DNA of 64,000 nt from an uncultured Bacteroidales bacterium (lineage in GTDB: Bacteria; Bacteroidota; Bacteroidia; Bacteroidales; Paludibacteraceae). How positions within the stretch are numbered: the stretch's first letter is position 1; every line of letters starts with the position of its first letter. The DNA lies in assembly GCA_902766045.1 (NCBI GenBank), contig CACXCA010000022.1:62001-126000 (forward strand), read 5' to 3'. The position numbers and the translations under genes were made by a program. The notes beneath the pieces were generated by a model, which was not told the DNA's origin, did no database searches, and worked only from the letters and a program-made list of their open reading frames with translations. Shown here one piece after another: positions 58,615 to 64,000 of the stretch.

Positions 58615-58933
58615 ATTCTCCGATTTCCACTATGTAGTTTTAATTTTCAGTTACAACTATTTGAAATTCAATACAATAGACATTATTAGAAAAATAAGCA
58701 GGCTGAAACCTGCTTATTTTTTTCCATTACCATCATTTATAGCGCAAAATGAATTTATACTCCTTCCTATAATTTTTTATTTGACAAAAATCAAGAAATC
58801 ATGGGGGGGGTAAAATAATGATTTATTTTTCTCTTTTTTAAGAGAATCCTATTACATTTACATTATTTTGGGGAGAAAGTCATCGCACAATGCTTTGACA
58901 TGAGAAATAAAGGAAAATAATACTATATAGGTT
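58615..58933. other. 319-bp intergenic region before the giant repeat protein
   Basis: Contains the terminator at 58691-58723 and a run of eight G at 58803-58810. I found no TAnnTTTG element with a proper -33 partner, so the promoter of the repeat gene is unidentified. Confidence 0.55.
58691..58723 (+). terminator. Rho-independent terminator of the lipoprotein gene
   Basis: Perfect 12-bp stem AAAATAAGCAGG (58691-58702) with 58709-58720, 6-nt loop CTGAAA, followed by TTT. It lies 77 bp after the stop. Confidence 0.88.
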
Positions 58934-61900
58934 ATGAAGAAAATATTTACAGCTTTCATTATGATGCTTTGCGTCGCCTGCGTGGCGAGTGCGGCTAACT
59001 ATTTAACCTTCACGGCGGAAGAGGATGGCTCCACGTTTGGAATTGTGAACTACGAAGGAAATAATCCTGACGTGCAGTATACATTAGATGATGGAGAAAC
59101 CTGGACCGCACTGGCTGCAGGCGATACCATCACGTTGGCCCATAAGGGTGACAAGGCTTTGCTGAGAGGGGATAATCCGAACGGGTTCTCAAAGAGGTAT
59201 GATAAATACTCATCTTTTACGATGACAGGAAAGATAGCAGCCAGTGGTAGCGTGATGAGTTTGATCGACGGCACAGGCGAAACCATTGTTGTCCCTGCTG
59301 ATTATTGTTTCTATAGGTTGTTCAAAGGTTGCACAAGTCTGACGCAAACCCCAGAATTACCAGCCACAACGTTGGCAGGACGTTGTTATGGAGAAATGTT
59401 CTCATGTTGCACCAGCCTGACGCAAACCCCTGAATTACCTGCAACAACATTGGCATATAATTGTTATGATTCCATGTTCTCAGGTTGCACCAGCCTGACA
59501 CAAGCACCTGAATTGCCATCTACAACGTTGGCTGAAGGTTGTTATTGGGTAATGTTCTTTGGTTGCAAAAGTCTGACACAAGCCCCAGAATTGCCTGCTA
59601 CGACGTTGACGGAAGATTGTTATGCACATATGTTCAGAGGTTGTACGAGTCTGACGCGAGCCCCAGAATTACCAGCCACAACGTTGGCATTTCGTTGTTA
59701 TGACGGAATGTTCGAAGGTTGCACAAGTCTGACACAAGCCCCTGAACTGCCTGCAACGCAGTTGGCTGAAATTTGTTATTGGGGAATGTTCGATGGTTGC
59801 ACAAATATATCCAAAATCACTGTCTCTTTTGATGATTGGATGAATGATGGTAAATCCACCCATACGTGGGTTAAAAACGTAGCCCCAACCGGCACCTTCA
59901 TCTGCCCGAAAGACCTGCCTCTCGAGTATGGAGATAGCAGGATACCTGAGGGTTGGACGGTGAAATATATCGATGATACAGTTGCGGTGGAGACCAACTA
60001 CCTCACCTTCACGGCGGAGGAAGATGGCTCTTCGTTCGGAATCGTGAACAACGGCGGCAACAACCCAGACGTGCAGTACTCATTGGATGGTGGGAAGACG
60101 TGGACTGCCTTAGCTGTAGGCGACACGGTTATATTAGCCCATAAGGGAGACAAGGCTTTGCTGAAGGGTAATAATCCCGAAGGTTTCTCAAAGTATTGGG
60201 ATCAATATTCATGTTTTAGAATGACAGGGAAAGTGGCCGCCAGCGGTAGTGTGATGAGTCTAGTCGATGGAGCGGGCCTTTCCACAGAAATCCCTGTGGA
60301 TTACTGTTTCTATGGTTTGTTCAATGATTGCACCAGTTTGACGCAGGCGCCTGAACTGCCTGCCACGAGATTAGAATCTAGCTGTTATAACAGAATGTTC
60401 TCAGGATGTACAAGTCTGACGCAAGCTCCAGCATTGCCAGCCACGACATTGGCAAGTTATTGTTATGAAGGAATGTTCTCAGGTTGCACCAGCCTGACGC
60501 AAGCACCCGAACTGCCAGCTACTACTTTGGCTAATGGTTGTTATAGGGAAATGTTCAAAGGTTGTACCAGTCTGACGCAGACTCCAGAACTGCCAGCCAC
60601 GACATTGGCTGGTACTTGTTATTATGAAATGTTCTTGGGGTGCACAAGTCTGGCGCAAGCTCCGGCATTGTCTGCGACGACATTGGCTTATGGTTGTTAT
60701 AATACGATGTTCTCAGGATGTACTAGTCTGACGCAAGCTCCGGAACTTCCTGCTACCACGTTGGCTAGTGATTGTTATACGAGTATGTTTAGTAGATGCA
60801 CGAGTCTGACGCAAGCCCCGGAACTGCCTGCTACTACGTTGGCTAGTGGTTGTTATCAAAATATGTTCTCGGGTTGCATAGGTCTGACTAAAACTCCTAA
60901 ATTACCTGTTACAACATTAAAATACGCTTGTTACGAATCTATGTTCTCTGGTTGTACAAATCTCACAGAAGCACCTGAATTACCTGCTGCAACGTTGGCG
61001 GCTTTCTGTTATAAAGACATGTTCTCGGGCTGCAAAAGCCTTACACAAGCCCCTGAATTATCCGCAACAACTTTGACTGAAAGTTGTTATTGTGGCATGT
61101 TCTCACATTGTACAGGTCTGACGCAAGCGCCTGAACTGCCAGCGAAGGCGTTGGCGTCAAGTTGTTATTGCGTTATGTTCTCAGGATGCACCAGCCTGAC
61201 GCAGGTCCCTGAACTGCCAGCGACGACATTGAATAGTGATTGTTATAGGTATATGTTCTCAGGCTGCACGAGTCTGACGCAAGCCCCCGAGCTGCCAGCT
61301 ATGACATTGGCAAGTGATTGTTATTATGGCATGTTGTCAGGTTGCACCAGCCTGACGCAAGCTCCGGAACTGCCTGCTACTACGTTGACTTTATGTTGTT
61401 ATGAAAAAATGTTCTCAGGCTGCACCCGTCTAACTCAAGCTCCTGAATTGCCAGCCACGACATTGAAGGACTATTGTTATGCTGATATGTTCTCCGGTTG
61501 CACAAGTCTCACGGAAGTTCCTGAATTGCCAGCTACAGCATTAATTGCTAATTGTTATAATTCTATGTTTAAGAATTGTACTGGCCTCACTCGTGCATAT
61601 TTGTTATTTGAGATGAATGTGAATCTGATTGAAAGAAGCAGTTGCCTTTCTGAGATGTTCTCAGGTTGTACAAACTTGTCTGAAATCAGTGTTGTCTTCG
61701 ACGAGTGGAGTGGCTACACTCAGAATTGGGTCGAAAACGTAGCCCCTACCGGCACATTCTACTGCCCGAAAGCATTGTCGCTTGAATATGGATTAGACAG
61801 AATCCCAGAGGGTTGGACGGTGAAATATATCGATGATACGGTTGCGGTGGAGACCAACTACCTCACCTTCACGGCGGAGGAGGATAGTTCCACGTTCGGA

Positions 61901-64000
61901 ATAGACTACAATTATCTTGAGCCAGATGTGCAATACTCCTTAGACGGAGGGGAGACATGGTCGGAATTGATGGTCGGAGATACAATCCTATTGCCCCAAA
62001 AAGGAGATAAGGCACTCATCCGGGGATTTAATGAGAAAGGACTGGGCAGTAATGTAAAGGATTACGCTCACTTCGTCATGACGGGTGCTATTGCCGCCAG
62101 CGGAAGCGTGATGAGTCTAATCGATGGAGTGGGTGTTTCTACGGAGATTCCTAAATCTGAATGTTTTAATAGTTTATTCAAGGATTGCGCTAGTCTGACG
62201 AAAGTGCCGGAATTGCCAGCGACGAAATTGAACTGGCGCTGTTATGAATCTATGTTCGCTGGTTGTACCAGTCTGACGCAAGCCCCAGAATTACCAGCCA
62301 CAACGTTGGCAGATTATTGTTATAGTTACATGTTCGAAGGTTGCACAAACTTGACGCAAGCCCCTGAATTACCAGCCACAACGTTGGCTAGAGGTTGTTA
62401 TGCTGATATGTTCCAAGATTGCACAAGACTATCCGAAATCCATGTCTCATTTGATGATTGGAATGACGATTATTTCACTGCCGCTTGGGTCAGAAACGTC
62501 GCCCCTACCGGCACCTTCATCTGCCCGAAGACATTGCCGCTTGAGTATGGAGTGAACAGAATACCGGAAGGTTGGACGGTGAAATATATCGATGATACGG
62601 TTGCGGTGGAGACCAACTACCTCACCTTCACGGCGGAGGAGGATGGCTCCACGTTCGGAATCGTGAACAACGAAGGAAATAATCCTGACGTGCAGTATTC
62701 ATTAGATGGCGGAAAAACATGGACCGCACTGGCTGCAGGCGATACCATCACGTTGGCCCATAAGGGTGACAAGGCTTTGCTGAGAGGAGACAATCCGGAA
62801 GGTTTCTCAAAGGGGAAGTATGAATTTTCAAGATTTAAGCTGACCGGGAAAGTGGCCGCCAGCGGTAGCGTGATGAGTCTGATCGATGGAGTAGGTATTT
62901 CTACGGAAATTCCTGGGGAGTTCTGTTTCCGTGCTATGTTCTTAGGTTGCACCAGTCTGACGCAAGCCCCCGAATTGCCAGCGACGATATTGGCTGATAA
63001 TTGTTATTGGGGGATGTTCTATCATTGCACCAGTCTGACGCAAGCCCCAGAATTGCCAGCTACAACGTTGGCTGAGGGCTGTTATTACGAGATGTTCTCA
63101 GGTTGCACCAGCCTGTCGGAAATCAAAGTGCCCTTTGATGATTGGAATCGCGGTGATTACACTGCTGAATGGGTCATTGACGTAGCCCCAACCGGCACCT
63201 TCATCTGCCCGAAGGCGTTGGCTCTTGAATATGGATGGGAAAGTATACCGGAAGGTTGGACGGTGAAATATATCGAGGACATGGCCAATTACCTCACCTT
63301 CACGGCGGAGGAGGATAGCTCTTCGTTCGGAATCGTGAATAACGGTGGCAACAACCCAGACGTGCAGTATTCGTTGGACGGAGGAGAGACATGGAATATA
63401 TTGGCGGAAGGTGACTTGGTCATATTGGTCCATAAGGGAGACAAGGCTTTGTTGAGGGGTAATAATCCCGAAGGGTTCTCAAAGAGTTGGGAGCAATATT
63501 CAACATTTAAGATGACCGGGAAAGTGACCGCCAGCGGTAGCATTATGAGTCTGATCGATGGAGTAGGTATTTCTACGGAAGTTCCTGGAAATTACTGTTT
63601 CTATAAATTGTTCCAAGGTTGCACAAGTCTGACGCAAGCACCCGAATTGCCTGCGACGACATTGGCTTATAGTTGTTATCGAGATATGTTCGAATTTTGC
63701 ACAAGTCTGACGCAAGCACCCAAACTGCCAGCAACTACGTTGGCTGAAGCTTGTTATTTCGGGATGTTCGCTGGTTGTACCAGTCTGACGCAAGCACCCG
63801 AATTGCCGGCCACAACATTGCCAACTACATCAAACGTAGAGAATGGTTGTTATAGTTTTATGTTCGAATTTTGCACCAGTCTGACGCAAGCACCCGAGCT
63901 GCCAGCTACTACGTTGGCTGAGGGTTGTTATACTGATATGTTCTACGGTTGCACCAGTCTGACACAAGCACCAAAACTGCCAGCTACGACATTGGCCGAT
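58934..64000 (+). CDS. Giant DUF285/BspA-like repeat surface protein (3' end missing)
   Basis: The frame opens at ATG 58934 and remains open through 1689 codons to the last base of the window. It starts with a signal peptide (about residues 1-20, VACVASA). Five modules follow, each beginning with a conserved beta-rich header (NYLTFTAEEDGS, NNPDVQYSLDGG.TW, KGDKALLRG, ASGSVMSLIDG) at residues 22, 355, 975, 1228 and 1452. Each continues with 26-residue repeats CY..MF.GCTSLTQAPELPATTLA.. (6, 17, 3, 2 and at least 5 units); modules 1-4 then close with a cap (ISKI/LSEI, FDDW, VAPTGTFICPK, IPEGWTVKYI), while module 5 runs past the edge. The repeats match the DUF285/BspA-like family. Two Cys per unit may stack or form disulfides. 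The sorting signal, if any, lies beyond the window. Adhesion is inferred from relatives. Confidence 0.88.
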   Translation, partial: MKKIFTAFIMMLCVACVASAANYLTFTAEEDGSTFGIVNYEGNNPDVQYTLDDGETWTALAAGDTITLAHKGDKALLRGDNPNGFSKRYDKYSSFTMTGKIAASGSVMSLIDGTGETIVVPADYCFYRLFKGCTSLTQTPELPATTLAGRCYGEMFSCCTSLTQTPELPATTLAYNCYDSMFSGCTSLTQAPELPSTTLAEGCYWVMFFGCKSLTQAPELPATTLTEDCYAHMFRGCTSLTRAPELPATTLAFRCYDGMFEGCTSLTQAPELPATQLAEICYWGMFDGCTNISKITVSFDDWMNDGKSTHTWVKNVAPTGTFICPKDLPLEYGDSRIPEGWTVKYIDDTVAVETNYLTFTAEEDGSSFGIVNNGGNNPDVQYSLDGGKTWTALAVGDTVILAHKGDKALLKGNNPEGFSKYWDQYSCFRMTGKVAASGSVMSLVDGAGLSTEIPVDYCFYGLFNDCTSLTQAPELPATRLESSCYNRMFSGCTSLTQAPALPATTLASYCYEGMFSGCTSLTQAPELPATTLANGCYREMFKGCTSLTQTPELPATTLAGTCYYEMFLGCTSLAQAPALSATTLAYGCYNTMFSGCTSLTQAPELPATTLASDCYTSMFSRCTSLTQAPELPATTLASGCYQNMFSGCIGLTKTPKLPVTTLKYACYESMFSGCTNLTEAPELPAATLAAFCYKDMFSGCKSLTQAPELSATTLTESCYCGMFSHCTGLTQAPELPAKALASSCYCVMFSGCTSLTQVPELPATTLNSDCYRYMFSGCTSLTQAPELPAMTLASDCYYGMLSGCTSLTQAPELPATTLTLCCYEKMFSGCTRLTQAPELPATTLKDYCYADMFSGCTSLTEVPELPATALIANCYNSMFKNCTGLTRAYLLFEMNVNLIERSSCLSEMFSGCTNLSEISVVFDEWSGYTQNWVENVAPTGTFYCPKALSLEYGLDRIPEGWTVKYIDDTVAVETNYLTFTAEEDSSTFGIDYNYLEPDVQYSLDGGETWSELMVGDTILLPQKGDKALIRGFNEKGLGSNVKDYAHFVMTGAIAASGSVMSLIDGVGVSTEIPKSECFNSLFKDCASLTKVPELPATKLNWRCYESMFAGCTSLTQAPELPATTLADYCYSYMFEGCTNLTQAPELPATTLARGCYADMFQDCTRLSEIHVSFDDWNDDYFTAAWVRNVAPTGTFICPKTLPLEYGVNRIPEGWTVKYIDDTVAVETNYLTFTAEEDGSTFGIVNNEGNNPDVQYSLDGGKTWTALAAGDTITLAHKGDKALLRGDNPEGFSKGKYEFSRFKLTGKVAASGSVMSLIDGVGISTEIPGEFCFRAMFLGCTSLTQAPELPATILADNCYWGMFYHCTSLTQAPELPATTLAEGCYYEMFSGCTSLSEIKVPFDDWNRGDYTAEWVIDVAPTGTFICPKALALEYGWESIPEGWTVKYIEDMANYLTFTAEEDSSSFGIVNNGGNNPDVQYSLDGGETWNILAEGDLVILVHKGDKALLRGNNPEGFSKSWEQYSTFKMTGKVTASGSIMSLIDGVGISTEVPGNYCFYKLFQGCTSLTQAPELPATTLAYSCYRDMFEFCTSLTQAPKLPATTLAEACYFGMFAGCTSLTQAPELPATTLPTTSNVENGCYSFMFEFCTSLTQAPELPATTLAEGCYTDMFYGCTSLTQAPKLPATTLAD
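59306..59820 (+). repeat. Module 1 repeat block: six 78-bp units plus cap
   Basis: Units begin at the TGT Cys codon at 59306, 59384, 59462, 59540, 59618 and 59696, then a cap unit at 59774. Every step is exactly 78 bp (26 codons). Confidence 0.9.
60305..61690 (+). repeat. Module 2 repeat block: sixteen regular 78-bp units, one irregular unit, cap
   Basis: Sixteen consecutive units run from 60305 to 61552 without a single indel. The seventeenth (61553) is diverged and 90 bp long, and the cap starts at 61643. Confidence 0.9.
62162..62460 (+). repeat. Module 3 repeat block: three 78-bp units plus cap
   Basis: Units start at 62162, 62240 and 62318, cap at 62396; all spaced by 78 bp. Confidence 0.88.
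62924..63140 (+). repeat. Module 4 repeat block: two 78-bp units plus cap
   Basis: Units start at 62924 and 63002, cap at 63080; the shortest block in the gene. Confidence 0.88.
63596..64000 (+). repeat. Module 5 repeat block, continuing past the window
   Basis: Units start at 63596, 63674, 63752, 63848 and 63926. The third is 96 bp because of a six-codon insertion (PTTSNV region). The last is cut by the window edge, so the block size is unknown. Confidence 0.88.

Noticed and set aside
59050-63793. Several minus-strand frames in the repeat protein gene with similar products
   Set aside because: Their similarity to each other is caused by the sense-strand repeats; no promoters or ribosome sites were seen, and the sense frame is far longer.
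58934-64000. CRISPR array suggested by regular spacing near the right edge
   Set aside because: The period of 78 bp is a whole number of codons within an open frame, the repeats encode a conserved motif and there is no short palindromic repeat; it is a coding repeat.

Overview
The window is AT-rich bacterial chromosome that I assign to Bacteroidota, order Bacteroidales. Reasons: promoters of the TTG-N19/20-TAnnTTTG type recur upstream of genes and tRNAs; many genes belong to families typical of this order (AzlC/AzlD pair, DUF6057, DUF4296, DUF5715, PCMD-like, FISUMP-like and BspA-like leucine-rich-repeat proteins, a DksA-like regulator with a reduced zinc finger, ribosomal S16 with a long Ala/Lys/Glu tail); and type IX secretion (T9SS) is represented by a giant secreted protein with a type-B C-terminal sorting domain and by a PorE-like OmpA lipoprotein. 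I cannot name the genus from sequence alone. No rRNA, CRISPR array, insertion sequence or phage gene was seen.

Layout. 1-2600: end of sufE, azlCD and a CapA-like protein. 3.0-10.6 kb (minus): one 2523-residue Ig-like-repeat T9SS cargo. 10.7-15.9 kb: an SDR oxidoreductase, then a surface/respiratory-looking trio (DUF6057 membrane protein, beta-propeller lipoprotein with a CxxCH haem motif, FISUMP-like lipoprotein). 16.1-23.8 kb: proline biosynthesis proC...proB-proA, with a tandemly duplicated two-gene cassette (XRE-cupin regulator plus acyl-CoA ligase) between proC and proB. 23.9 kb: tRNA-Thr. 24.0-29.6 kb: housekeeping block (GNAT-like, thioesterase, M15-like DUF5715, recO, DksA-like, lspA, DUF4296, small protein, YigZ). 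29.7-32.7 kb: an accessory-looking archaeal-type ATPase and a BspA-like LRR protein with a C-terminal membrane hairpin. 32.8-37.8 kb (minus): DEAD-box RNA helicase, then rnr coupled to a lipoprotein gene, giving an RNA-processing neighbourhood. 38.2-43.2 kb: PCMD-like protein, a translationally coupled GH10-like/GH5 glycosidase pair, mtgA and a YhcH-family gene. 43.3-43.5 kb: tRNA-Tyr and tRNA-Gly from one promoter. 43.5-50.7 kb: ribH, a TPR protein, yicC-gmk-nadD, tsaB, rpsP, glyA and hsp20. 50.8-56.3 kb (minus): DUF3256-like-thiL-porE-xseB operon and tsaC-EamA exporter operon. 56.5-58.6 kb: a carboxypeptidase-regulatory-domain lipoprotein. 58.9 kb to the end: the first 1689 codons of a giant DUF285/BspA-like repeat protein that runs off the window.

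The core genes are ordinary. The most unusual material is the repeat-rich surface protein at the right edge (five modules, 78-bp units kept in exact register, hypervariable positions), the giant T9SS cargo with a 218-residue internal duplication, the haem-motif beta-propeller/DUF6057 pair, the duplicated regulator-ligase cassette inside the proline cluster, and an hsp20 upstream region that combines a sigma54-like element with paired upstream direct repeats.
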